Position numbers and translations under genes: made by a program. Source: Symbiodinium natans (lineage: Eukaryota; Sar; Dinophyceae; Suessiales; Symbiodiniaceae). Taken from it: a stretch of DNA of 64,000 nucleotides. Position 1 is the stretch's first letter. Every line of letters starts with the position of its first letter. Positions 47,057 through 57,169 of this stretch are shown piece by piece. Where the stretch lies: NCBI GenBank assembly GCA_905221605.1, contig CAJNDS010002346.1, positions 865,240 through 929,239 of the forward strand, written 5' to 3'. Under the pieces are notes generated by a model. It was not told where the DNA came from. It made no database searches and saw nothing but the letters and a program-made list of their open reading frames with translations.

Positions 47057-48523
47057 GTCACATATATCACACGAAAGCGGGCTGCGTCGCTAGCCAGGTT
47101 AGGCTCTTCGGAACCGAAGTTCCGGAAAACATTAACTATGCACAGAAAAGGAAAAACTCTCGAGGTGTCCTTGGCCTGCTTAACACGGCCGAACTATGTG
47201 CAGGGAACACCGAGAGAAAGCATTGAGGGCTTAACCAGTTCCGCGAGAAGCTCGGCGGCCTACGGCTACTCACTGGTTTGGCTCTATACAAAGCCCTAGG
47301 CAAATGTTCTGCAGGTTGAACTGCCTGGTCTGTACTGCCTACCCTATAAGCCCTGCCTGTACAGGGGAGAAACTCACCCACATTCGGCTCACTCAGAAAA
47401 GGCAGAAGGTCCGGAACCGACACATGGGCAATGCCTGTACAAACTGCAAACAAGTGGATTGGCAAAAGTCGCCAACCTCCGGAACAGGCCTAAGCTTTCT
47501 CGCACTTACTAACCTAGGCCCCAGAAACTCATGCCGCAGCAGCACTGAGCTCCTGTTTGCCCCGTATTACTCACTGATTCAACCTCAGCGGCTCCAGAGG
47601 AACCCACACCACTTGCACGCAGGGAGGGCTTGGTTGATTTGGGCATCTCAGCTGGGCAGGCTTTCGGGCACCGAGCCACAGCCTTTAACCTCCGCAATCT
47701 GGTGCCTCAGGCTGTCCGTCAGCCTAGGTTTTGGTCCCTAACAAACAACGCCTGCCGCTAGGCTCCTCCTGGCTGGGCTTGCACCACCAGGAGAAAACAA
47801 CACACCCTGCAGGGACAGCAAAGGAAATACTCAAAGGCCAAACACGGGTAACCCCAAACTGATGCAGGGCATCATGCCCTCGGCCTCAACCTGCCGGTGT
47901 ACTTGGATCCTCGTCCGTTCCTCAACATCTCAGCGCGCAACCCTCCCCTCATCAACCAGTGAGGATCTACAGGGACCGGTACTGACGTTTTCCGTGCGTG
48001 CGCTGCGTTTGCGAGAACCCCGTGTTGGGCCTGAAAGTACCCGCAAGCACCTGAGCCCGAAAACCCGGTCCAGCGGTCTGCTTGACAGACCGAGCAAGGG
48101 TGCCGAACCGGTGTCAGGCTGAACACAGGCCGCATCATGGCGGCCAGTCCTGCCGGGTGTCCAACGGAACAACTGCGAACCTATTCCGTTGGATGGAAAA
48201 GGGGGTGCCGGGACTGGGCACTGAACTGCTTTCGCTCTAACCTGCTTCCTTATGCAATCATTGCAAGCAGTTTCGCTTTGATTTGTACATCCTTGCTTGA
48301 AAAGGAGAGTCTCCTCTATGACATTGGATTCCGGAGGGGAGAGTCTCACCCTTGATTCTGGCAGGGCATAGCTCCTGCAATTTGAGTGGGTTGGGGCCGT
48401 ATTAGGTCAGACCTCCCAGGGGATGTCTTCCAAGTCTTCAAAGCCACACTCAAGCCATTCACTGCTGCATGCTTCTTCTGGGGAGTCTAGATCCTGAGAA
48501 CACCCTTCCTCAAGGAAGGTCCG
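47057..48523 (-). repeat. Nested array unit U4, 5'-truncated
   Basis: 1,467 bp. The 3' tail is complete, but on the minus strand the unit begins inside the last fifth of the ORF, directly after the 13-mer. The leader, relic and about 260 codons are missing. Only the C-terminal 35 or so codons remain (about 48,415-48,520). There is also an internal deletion near 47,565 and another near 48,260. Loss from the 5' side with a preserved boundary is what incomplete reverse transcription would give. Confidence 0.85.
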
Positions 48524-51028
48524 GTCACATATATCACTCGAAAGCGGGCTGCGTCGCTAGCCAGGTTAGGCTCTTCGGAACCGAAGTTCCGGAAGGTATT
48601 AACTATGCACAGAAAAGGAAAAACTCTCGAGGTGTCCTTGGCCTGCTTAACACGGCCGAACTATGTGCAGGGAACACCGAGAGAAAGCAATGAGGGCTTA
48701 ACCAGTTCCGCGAGAAGCTCGGCGGCCTACGGCTACTCACTGGTTTGGCTCTATACAAAGCCCTAGGCAAATGTTCTGCAGGTTGAACTGCCTGGTCTGT
48801 ACTGCCTGCCCTATAAGCCCTGCCTGTACAGGGGAGAAACTCACCCACATTCGGCTCACTCAGAAAAGGCAGAAGGTCCGGAACCGACACATGGGCAATG
48901 CCTGTACAAACTGCAAACAAGTAGAAGGCAAAAGTCGCCAACCTCCGGAGCAGGCCTAAGCTTTCTCGCACTTACTAACCTAGGCCCCAGAAACTCATGC
49001 CGCAGCAGCACTGAGCTCCTGATTGCCCCGTATGCTGACCTGGTTTTCTCGCACTTACTCACCAGGGAGGAGGACCAGCTTTCTCGCTCTTACTCACTGG
49101 TTCAACCTCAGCGGCTCCAGAGGAGCCCACACCACTTGCACGCAGGGAGGGCTTGGTTGATTTGGGCATCTCAGCTGGGCAGGCTTTCGGGCACCGAGCC
49201 ACAGCCTTTAACCTCCGCAATCTGGTGCCTCAGGCTGTCCGTCAGCCTAGGTTTTGGTCCCTACCAAACAACGCCTGCCGCTAGGCTTCCTCCAGGATGG
49301 GCTTGCACCACCCGGAGAGAAACAACAGCACCCTGCAGGAAACTCAAAGGAAATCCTCGGCAGGCCAAACACGGGTAACCCCAAACTGATGCCGGGCAGC
49401 ATGCCCTCGGCCACAACCGACCGGAAAGTACTAGGATCCTCGTCCGTTCCCCAACATCTCAGCGCGCTCCCTCCCCTCATCAACCAGTGAGGATCTTCAG
49501 GGTCCGGTTCTAACGTTATCCTTTCGGGCGCTGTGTTTGCGAGAACCCCGTGTTGGGCCTGTGGAAGACCCGCAAGCTCCTGAGCCCGAAAACCCGGTCC
49601 AGCGGTCTGCTCTACAGACCGAACAAGGGGGCCAAACCGGTGTCAGGCTGTACTAAAGCCACATCAAGGCGGCTTGTCCTGCAGGGTGACCAACGGAACG
49701 ACTGCGAAAATTCCGATGGATGGATCTGGGTATGTGCCGGGACTGAGCACTTGCTTGCTTGCATTCTTACACCTGCAACCTTATGCGATCAAAACATGAT
49801 CCAATTCTATGCAAGATTTTCTTTGGTGCCCTTAGGCACTCACAATTTGGAAACGGACTCGAAAGACCGTCACTGATTGAAACGGGGAGAAACCTCACCC
49901 TGAAAGGATTCCGGAGGGGATAGTCTCGCCCTTGATTCTGGCAGGGCAAAGCTCCTGCAATTTGGGTGGGTTGGGGCTGAAGTAGGTCAGACCTCCCATG
50001 GGATGTCTTCCAAATCTTCAAAGCCACACACTTGCCAATCACTGCTGCATGCTTCTTCTGGGGAGTCTGGATCCTGAGAACACCCTTCCTCAAGGAAAGT
50101 CCAGCCATGTGCGCTGGCTGCAGAAGACAGCGGAACCAGCGAAGGCTGTGCGGGCTGCATAACTTGGTGACCTAACTGACGCAAGTCAGCAAGGGAAGCG
50201 TCGTCCAGGAACACCGGTCTCCTAACTGCTTGGTCAAAACTCGGCCAGCTCCACGTGCAAGCTAGAAAGTTTTCTAGACAGAGGGCACAGTGGAGCTCGA
50301 TGCGTCTTCCATCCTCTCCGTGCAAGATCGCTGGTTGCCTTTTCCCAGGACCTGGCACAAAACTGAGGTTATGGGTTGGAATATTACCACAGCCAGTGCA
50401 GTTAAAGTTTAACAGGCGAAGCCACTGCACGGGCGGGTCGCCCCCCGTTCCCCCGTGGAGCTCTGCTGGGTCTTCCATGCATCGCCATTGCCCACAAGGT
50501 CCGGCTCTAACTGTTTTGCCGGATTTGCTGGTGCGAACAAAATACACGCTGCTGTCCTCTGCGAGGAGCAGCCATTCTCTCCGGCCCTTGTGAAACCAAG
50601 CACTCGTGCTTGGTGAAAAGTCCTGCCTTGGCTGAGGCCACAATTGGCTCTATGGGCCCAAGTTCGCTCTGCACTTGCCAGGCTGCTCGAGCAACTTACC
50701 TGGTCTTCCAAGGCTGGAGAAACTCCACAGCCGGCTGTAAGAGGACTCGCATAAGGGAAGAGTTCCCCAAGCCGGGCTGCTTCGCCCTCCAGTCGGGCCG
50801 TGCCTTCTTTCTGGCTCTCTGCAGAGCAAGTTGGGTGAGATGACTCCAACCCATCACTTGCTGGCAGTGAGGATCTCGACTGCACAGGTGCTCTGGACAT
50901 GGCTCAAATGAAGGCTGTGAAAAAGCAGGCCTGGTACCCAAAACAGTTAGGGGACTCGAGGCTGGTTCACACAGCTACCGCTCTGCTACCTGTGCACCCC
51001 ACCGGGGTTGAGCCGAGATCTTGAGCCA
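48524..51028 (-). repeat. Nested array unit U5
   Basis: 2,505 bp, next to the polypurine tract. Very close to U2. The relic is at 51,020-51,028. Confidence 0.9.
49987..50900 (-). pseudogene. Array ORF copy 4, frameshifted
   Basis: The N-terminal part is open from 50,900, the C-terminal part from 50,643 to 49,987 in another frame. The break is at about 50,597-50,612, where CCAGCGAAAGCAGAGTGC of the other units is replaced by the perfect palindrome CCAAGCACTCGTGCTTGG. All other positions match copy 2 closely. Confidence 0.75.
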
Positions 51029-51041
51029 GTCACATATATCA
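51029..51041 (-). other. Outer junction 13-mer next to polypurine tract
   Basis: GTCACATATATCA, the innermost 13 bases of the LTR, is repeated here. It directly precedes ACTCCCCCTC, the polypurine tract read on the other strand. It is the right-hand partner of 39,526-39,538 and has the form of a target duplication around the array. Confidence 0.8.
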
Positions 51042-51055
51042 ACTCCCCCTCATGA
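51042..51055 (-). promoter_or_regulatory. Polypurine tract of the copia element
   Basis: Minus strand reads ATGAGGGGGAGT immediately before TGATATATGTGAC, the LTR start. Purine tracts in this place prime plus-strand DNA synthesis in LTR elements. Confidence 0.75.
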
Positions 51056-51204
51056 CCAAGAGTTTCACTGTTGGTCACGTCAACTAAGCTCCACGCAAAG
51101 TCAACTAAGCTCCTCGCCGGGCCATGGATTCCGGCGCATTCCTCAGTCCTAGACCGCTGCACTGCTTCAGACCGCTGGAGGTCGACTAACTCTCGCAAAG
51201 TAAC

Positions 51205-51250
51205 CTGGCTGGGCGGGTGGGCGGGTCAGCCAGGGCGGGCGGGTGGGCTC
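51205..51250 (+). other. G-rich stretch with quadruplex potential
   Basis: Plus strand has at least four GGG runs with 1-3 base loops (GGGCGGGTGGGCGGG and again GGGCGGGCGGGTGGG), just downstream of the pol stop codon. In the retrotransposon RNA this would be C-rich. Confidence 0.6.
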
Positions 51251-51253
51251 AAA

Positions 51254-54157
51254 TTACCGCAGTCGCAAGCTTTCCAGGGCGACGTCCGCGAAAGCTGGCG
51301 GATAGTGCTGCGTTGCTTTGAGATCAAAGTTTCGTGAATGATCTCCCTTGCAGGTACATGCAAATGTTTCGGACATTGTTCGCACAAACTGTTCATCGTT
51401 CGACATCAGTTTCCAAATCTTTCGGATAGGTAATCCATCTCTGCCTACCAAGCCTGAAACACAGCCGTGCACTTCGCCAGTGTAATGGGTTCTTTGCTTT
51501 GCAAACGAACGGGTGCTTGCCCATCCCCAGTAGGCACACCTCTGCGGCCATTCTATGACCCATACCCCCACTTGCGGGTGGTTCACCATCACTAAGAAGC
51601 TCCGCCAGAGCTTGCGATGCACCGTGAACAAAGCTTGTAGATGGTCCTGATAGCCCGGCCGATCTTCGTGTCGCCGTTGGTACGGGCTACCTCCGGTACA
51701 AGGAGTGCTGCTCCAGAAAACAACCTTCATCCCCCATTCTCTCGCAACATTCATTGCAGACATGACCCGCTCCACGGTGTCATTTGAGGTTCCGTCAACC
51801 CCTTGAGTAATCGGCAGGACAAATACTTGGTGCACACTTCCTTGCAGGTACAGATTCGAACGTGAACTCGTGCAAAACTCGATCAGCAAAGTCGAATATT
51901 CAGTCTCGAGTTCGCATAGCCGACAGAAAGCTTCATATTCGAGGTTGTCCGGCCCGAGTATCGAATCTAGCACTCCAGACAGCAACAAGCAAGACCTGAC
52001 TGCCGGGACCTCTCGGAAATCGATGTTGGTGACATCTTCTAGTCCGAGGGTTGCTGTATGCTTTGTTGTTTGGAAGCGATTTAAATTCTTTGTGAGAAGA
52101 TCGCTCACATTCTCGGTTCCGGCTACTCCCTCTACTGCCAACTCGCCGCTATGGACACGGTCTTGGATAAAGCACAACCTCAAGTCTATATGCCGCATGC
52201 GTCTGAGTAGCCCCTCCATGCTGGCAATTTGCCTGGCTGAGGCAGAGTCAGTGTACACGCGGTGGGGTTTCTGGAGGGTGCCCCAGATATGCGCCGTCAA
52301 TTGCGCAAGTCCTGCCACCTCTTTCGCTGCCTCGGCGATGGCAAACAACTCTGCCTCTGCTGAGCTGAGTGCCACGACGCTCTGCAGGCGGCTGTACCCC
52401 TTTATGCAGTACCACAGGCCGTCCACTGCGATGTAGATCACTCCGCCACTGGTGCTTTTCCGGGCTACGCTCATCTCGCTGCCCCAATTGCTGTCGCAAT
52501 AGGCTACCAGGCTGGCATTCTCCCCCTCATTGGTCTTGCCATCTCCGAGCGGGAAGACTTGATCTAACAGCGGAAACGCTGCTAACCATCGCAGGAACTT
52601 GCGAAGTGCATCTTCATGCACTTGCCGTGGCATGCTTTGTCCGCGCGACAACATGGAGTGAAAGTACGTTATATCTGAGCGAGTTTGACAGAGCCAGCCT
52701 ATCTTCCCTAGGCAACTTCGGAACCGTGAAGCTGCTTCACTGGACAGCTCCTTCGAAGGCTCTTCAACACTCTCCTCATCGTACATACTCCTGATGTCGG
52801 GTGTCGTCAAGGATGCCTTTACGGTGGATATGTCCCATCCGAAGGATGTAAAGACCGACTTCACATACTCAGGCTTCACCCCAAGCATGATCTGTCGTCC
52901 ATCCCAACGGATTAAACGACCGAGGAATTCCATCTGCCCATCTTCGATCAGCCTCCCTGTCACTTTGACTTTCAAGACTGAACTCAGGGCTTCGTGGACG
53001 TACTCGAACCCTTTCTCGGTAGAGGACACAATGAGCAAATCATCCACGTACGCTAACATGATGATATACTCCCATCCGGATTCAAGGTTGACCCATCCGC
53101 TGAAAAGCGTCGGTTCAAGCGGACTCGCTTGTAAGCCTAGTGCAGATACGATCCTGTTCAGGTGTCGCTGCCAGCTCAGGCTAGCGGAACGCAAACCGTA
53201 GAGCGCTTTCTCTAGTATCAAGTACGCGGTTTCGCCGCTCTCGAGCGCGAATGTACTTGGCAACTCGATAATGGTGGGTTCCACTACCTGCGCAAAGAGA
53301 AACGCGGTGGAGATGTCGAGGCCGTAAGCCCGCATCTTTCCCTTCGCCGCCCGTGCAAGGACGATCTTGAGGGCTTCCACCGACGCAGTATTAGAACTCA
53401 ACCCCAAATCGAGTGCGGATGGTCGGCCATGAGCAAAATCCTTAGCGACTATCCTTGCTCGGACTAGTCCTGGGGCCTTCTGAGTGAGGACCCATCGGGA
53501 CTTGACCGTCCGACAGTTTGGGTTGGCTTTGCGGTATTCCTCAATCTCGCTCTTTGATCTTGCATAACCAACTTTCAGACTATCGAGCGCATTCACCTCT
53601 TTCTTGATTCCTTGCCATGTCTCTTCAGGATCCAGCTGAAAACCTTCCAGGTCATCGTAGCTGGCTCTAGGTCGATTCACCCAGAGAGTCCTGTCTTGGA
53701 TTCTCATGTACGTCCCTGCGGACTCATCGTCCTTTTTCTCTTTAACTGAAGAGCATACACAAGGGTGGTCTTGGAGATTCAACAACTCAACTGTTTCACG
53801 CTCGACCGACTGTTGTTGCTTGTGGTGCTGTTGTTGTGTTGTCGTGTTCAAGCAAACATATGGGAACTTCTCCACGCTCGACCGACCAACAAGTAAGTGA
53901 CATGCTGCTTCGACGTCGTAGTGGTCACAACAAGAGAGTGGTTGTGGTGTGTAGTGGGCGTTCTCGAGCAATTCCTCCAGGTATCGGACTGGGACCCCCT
54001 CATGGAATGTCTGGGGATGCTCTAGGGCGTCTCCCATATCCTCATCCTCAGCCTCGGACGGCTGGTATTCGGATACATTCCAGTCAGCATCCGGTGCTGA
54101 CATCTCCGGGATCTCTAGGTCTCCGACTCCTGCTTGCTCAGGATCAAACGCTCGGAC
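51254..54157 (-). CDS. Copia reverse transcriptase-RNase H with extra C-terminal domain
   Basis: Open from after an in-frame TAG (54,158-54,160) to the stop at 51,254. The numbering below starts at the ATG at 54,103 (949 residues). Reverse transcriptase spans about 155-400, with catalytic Asp in LDIST (263) and YVDD (352-355). RNase H spans about 530-680, with acidic residues at 537 (YCDSNW), 583 (SSAEAEL), 619 (VYTDS) and 640 (RHIDLR), and the usual copia end SDLLTKNL. Residues about 700-949 are an added domain with FWSSTPCTGGSPY at about 796-808 and VWVIEWPQRCAYW at about 847-859. These faintly recall the PC and ENV-like motifs of cytosine methyltransferases, but no S-adenosylmethionine motif was recognised. 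Copies DNA from element RNA in cytoplasmic particles. Confidence 0.9.
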   Translation of the reverse strand, partial: VRAFDPEQAGVGDLEIPEMSAPDADWNVSEYQPSEAEDEDMGDALEHPQTFHEGVPVRYLEELLENAHYTPQPLSCCDHYDVEAACHLLVGRSSVEKFPYVCLNTTTQQQHHKQQQSVERETVELLNLQDHPCVCSSVKEKKDDESAGTYMRIQDRTLWVNRPRASYDDLEGFQLDPEETWQGIKKEVNALDSLKVGYARSKSEIEEYRKANPNCRTVKSRWVLTQKAPGLVRARIVAKDFAHGRPSALDLGLSSNTASVEALKIVLARAAKGKMRAYGLDISTAFLFAQVVEPTIIELPSTFALESGETAYLILEKALYGLRSASLSWQRHLNRIVSALGLQASPLEPTLFSGWVNLESGWEYIIMLAYVDDLLIVSSTEKGFEYVHEALSSVLKVKVTGRLIEDGQMEFLGRLIRWDGRQIMLGVKPEYVKSVFTSFGWDISTVKASLTTPDIRSMYDEESVEEPSKELSSEAASRFRSCLGKIGWLCQTRSDITYFHSMLSRGQSMPRQVHEDALRKFLRWLAAFPLLDQVFPLGDGKTNEGENASLVAYCDSNWGSEMSVARKSTSGGVIYIAVDGLWYCIKGYSRLQSVVALSSAEAELFAIAEAAKEVAGLAQLTAHIWGTLQKPHRVYTDSASARQIASMEGLLRRMRHIDLRLCFIQDRVHSGELAVEGVAGTENVSDLLTKNLNRFQTTKHTATLGLEDVTNIDFREVPAVRSCLLLSGVLDSILGPDNLEYEAFCRLCELETEYSTLLIEFCTSSRSNLYLQGSVHQVFVLPITQGVDGTSNDTVERVMSAMNVAREWGMKVVFWSSTPCTGGSPYQRRHEDRPGYQDHLQALFTVHRKLWRSFLVMVNHPQVGVWVIEWPQRCAYWGWASTRSFAKQRTHYTGEVHGCVSGLVGRDGLPIRKIWKLMSNDEQFVRTMSETFACTCKGDHSRNFDLKATQHYPPAFADVALESLRLR

Positions 54158-54160
54158 CTA

Positions 54161-55558
54161 CTCTCCTCCAAAGCGTGTTCGCTTGTCCGGCTTCATTTGC
54201 TCGTCATCATCGTATGGGTCTTCTCCAATTAGCTCTTCAGGTCTTCGGTCGACCCTTGGTCCTTCATCTAGTGCCTCCAGAGCATCATCGATGGAATCAC
54301 GCAATCATTTCTGGTATCTCTTCACACACTTTTGGGAATGCCTGCTCGAGCTGACGCCTTCTTGGCATCCTGGGCACTTGGGGGTAACGCCATGTTGTCT
54401 CACCCAGTCTATGGGAGGACCTCCACCTGGAACATATGGAAGAAACAGCTCTTTGGTCTTCGGTGCTTCAGGCGGGGGCAGGAAGCCATCTAGGGCCTTT
54501 GCACCGGGCAGAAGATTTGCGTCGAAACGCAACGGGTAGAGCAATTTGAGTCCGGGCGCGATCACCCGTTTCGTCTCCCCACTATCCAAGCGGATTTCCA
54601 TGGCATGACCTGTGCTCCCAAGCACTGGTCCCAAGTAGATCCCTCGAGCATACTTGGCATCCGCGTCAGGTCTTCTAGCCCGCGTTATCTTAGCGTATGC
54701 TACCGCACCAAACGGATACGTGACTTGCGGTCGCACGCGATCTCCGCGGATCTTCTGCATGGGTGTCATGGTCGACCCTACAGAAACTGAAAACCTGTTG
54801 TGCGTGTGTGCTGCGTATTGAAACAAAAGGTCGAAAACATCCGCACACTCAGCATCCAAAACAACGCCATGTTCACGCAACTCAAGCTCATGTGTTGCTA
54901 CGATTCCTTTCAGGGTCCTAATGGCTCGTTCTGCTGCTGGTGCATGCCTTTCGGGTGCAAAGCTGTCCTCAGTACCCTCACAAAGATCAGCGAGCCTCGC
55001 TGCGATGTTCTTCGTGAGTCCCTCTGCATCAGACATGAAATGCGGTTGTTTCACACCAAAGTGCCTGACCCAGGGATGCAAATGCTCTGCTGTTGTTGCT
55101 GCGCTCTCTCCCTCAGGTCTAAAGCAAACTGCAATCGCAAAGCTCATGGTATGAACCAGTACGATGAATGCAAGCTTGCGAAAGAAGCACTGGTCAAGCT
55201 GAAATTCTCTCGGGTTCAGGTCGCTACGCTTTCGGGCTGGAGTGGTCCCTCTAGTGCGCTGGCAAAACTCACAGTCAGACATGTATGGTACGTGTCCCTG
55301 CATGTGGTGCTGAAGCTCTGCCTGTTTACTACGCACATTGTCACCAATAATTCCTTCTTCAGTGACTAACTCAAACTGCTGTTGTGGCTGTCGCGTATCG
55401 GGCTCTTTTCTCTCGTCTTGGGACAAAGCTGCAAGGATTGGATTGAGCTTCTCCGTACTCCCTTTCAGGGAGACGGGGAGCGAGAACGATCGCGCTCTTG
55501 GCGATCTCGGCGGCGCCTGACAAGTTCCATGAATGCAGCCGACGGCGCGCCACTCCAC
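54161..55558 (-). pseudogene. Copia integrase and acidic linker, two in-frame stops
   Basis: The 417-codon frame has a zinc-binding HHCC motif (H85, H89, C96, C99 in the frame numbering) and catalytic Asp at 122 (QLDQCF) and 177 (FMSDAEG), Glu at 210 (AAERAIRT). A C-terminal part follows with the GYLGP-like GIYLGPVLGSTGH. It ends at TGA 54,305-54,307. The same frame then continues with an acidic linker (DDALEALDEGPR, GEDPYDDDEQ) to TAG at 54,158 and joins the reverse transcriptase without frame change. Both stops interrupt what should be one polyprotein. The 55,558 frame start is not an ATG; the true upstream connection is a frame change near 55,500. Confidence 0.85.
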
Positions 55559-57165
55559 GGAATTGGGGTTTCGGGCGTGCGTTCGGGCCGTGGAACTGGA
55601 GGAGGCGGAGGTATCGGGAGCGCCAGCCTTGGCGCGACCGACCTCTCAGCCTGTATGTCCTGCGACCTTGCTCGGCGCCGGTCCTCGTATTGTTGGCCCG
55701 TGAGGACTCCCGCCTCGAGCTGAGCGCGAAGGCTCATTGTGTTGAATGGCCTTCCTGCCGGTACCAATGTCCCCGCTTCTCCTGTTTCCATCGTTTCTGC
55801 CATCCTCATCACCGTGCTGGAGAGGTCGCTGGTGGCTTTCGGGGGTGTCAAGCTGACCGGCAGTTGGGCATGGTCCTTCACCTGCATCCGCAGGAAGCTC
55901 TCCCTCAAAGGTCCGAGGGCTTGCAGCCCTTCTGCGGTGTGGCCTGGTGTGTTCAGATGCAGCTGCAGATACGGACCATGATAGCCCAGGTTGGAAAGTG
56001 ATTCCCGCCATGGAGGTGTCACCCGGAGAGTGCTCTTCGCATGCCTGGGCTCGGGGCCCCGGCGGTGTTCCGTGTACACTGCTGTCGGGCTGACCGGTTC
56101 CCCCGGCGGCTGCATCATGGAGATAGGGGGATCCTTCGGATGTGGTGGGGTCGTTGGAGCTGGAACCTCTGTGGTTGGCCTCCATTCTCCCCAATCCTCG
56201 TCGGACTCGTCTATCTCCACCACCACTGTCGATGGTCCTGGCCCTGGGCTCGCCGGTGCTGCCGCGGTTGTTTCCTTCGGGTTCGGCTGAGGAAACTCGC
56301 TCGGTCCCAGTGCAACCACTGAGCGAGCCTTGCCTTCTGTCACTCCAAGTTCCAGCTGCTCTGGTTCGGCAAGAGCTTCCTCCCATGTGGCCCAATCCAC
56401 CGGGTTCTGCGTCACGTGGAGGCCCTCCTTGGAGATGACCTGCGTGAAGCCCTGCATGTTGGCTTCGTGTGGTTCGCTCATCAAATGGGCTTCGGTGACA
56501 TACTTCTGGCACAGGAGGCAATACAGCGTCACCGGCGTGTCCGGTGGGTCGCTGTCTCCCGGAGCTTGTGCCGTCCACGCTCCTCCAAATCGACGAGCAA
56601 TCCACGTCATCCAGCCTGTCGACGCCCAGCGCCGTTTTCCTCTCCGTGTTGGCGCTGACGATCCCGGCGTGGGGCCGGATGGCTCCCGAGGATCGACTCC
56701 CATGGTCGATTGGTCCACATGGTCCGGCAGCAAATTCCGCACCGGTCTCATGGCCTTGCCCTTTTCCTTGGATTTGATCTTCGGCGTCGGCTTCATCAGC
56801 ACCATAGCGGGTTCCTTGGCTGGAGCCTCTGACATCGAAGGATCCGTTTGGAATTCCCTCACCCCAGTGTGGGACGACGGTGCCTCCGCCGCTTCCGTCT
56901 CTTCCATGATGTACTCTATCGAAGGAGATGAGGTCGAAGGGTCCAGCCTTGCCGAATCCCCTTCCGGGTCCAGATCCATCTCGTCCCCTCCAGTGGACTC
57001 CGCCTCGGCATACGTTGCCTGGAGCTCCTCTCGGAGATTCTGTGGAAGCTCTATGCCGTGCTGCGCGGCGTTGGCCTCCAACAGTATCAATCTCCTGCGT
57101 CTCGCCCCCTGGCGCATGCCTTCCAACTCTTGAATGCTCCGTTGCATCGTGGCACTCGGATCCAT
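55465..57165 (-). CDS. Copia linker ORF with C2H2-type finger
   Basis: 566 codons from an ATG preceded immediately by an in-frame TAG, ending RDRSRSPSP-stop. Low-complexity Pro/Ser/Glu-rich protein. Starts with a helical QELEGMRQGARRRR stretch. A U1-type finger YCLLCQKYVTEAHLMSEPH lies near the middle. A Pro-rich PIPPPPPVPRP stretch is near the end. It lies between protease and integrase and overlaps the integrase frame by about 94 bases in another frame. Probably part of the polyprotein separated by frame changes, or a separate ORF of this lineage. Confidence 0.6.
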   Translation of the reverse strand: MDPSATMQRSIQELEGMRQGARRRRLILLEANAAQHGIELPQNLREELQATYAEAESTGGDEMDLDPEGDSARLDPSTSSPSIEYIMEETEAAEAPSSHTGVREFQTDPSMSEAPAKEPAMVLMKPTPKIKSKEKGKAMRPVRNLLPDHVDQSTMGVDPREPSGPTPGSSAPTRRGKRRWASTGWMTWIARRFGGAWTAQAPGDSDPPDTPVTLYCLLCQKYVTEAHLMSEPHEANMQGFTQVISKEGLHVTQNPVDWATWEEALAEPEQLELGVTEGKARSVVALGPSEFPQPNPKETTAAAPASPGPGPSTVVVEIDESDEDWGEWRPTTEVPAPTTPPHPKDPPISMMQPPGEPVSPTAVYTEHRRGPEPRHAKSTLRVTPPWRESLSNLGYHGPYLQLHLNTPGHTAEGLQALGPLRESFLRMQVKDHAQLPVSLTPPKATSDLSSTVMRMAETMETGEAGTLVPAGRPFNTMSLRAQLEAGVLTGQQYEDRRRARSQDIQAERSVAPRLALPIPPPPPVPRPERTPETPIPWSGAPSAAFMELVRRRRDRQERDRSRSPSP

Positions 57166-57169
57166 AGCG

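Noticed and set aside
51254-52010. Calling the C-terminal domain of the pol ORF a DNA methyltransferase
   Set aside because: Only two weak motif resemblances are visible and no cofactor-binding motif, so it is kept as a question, not a call.
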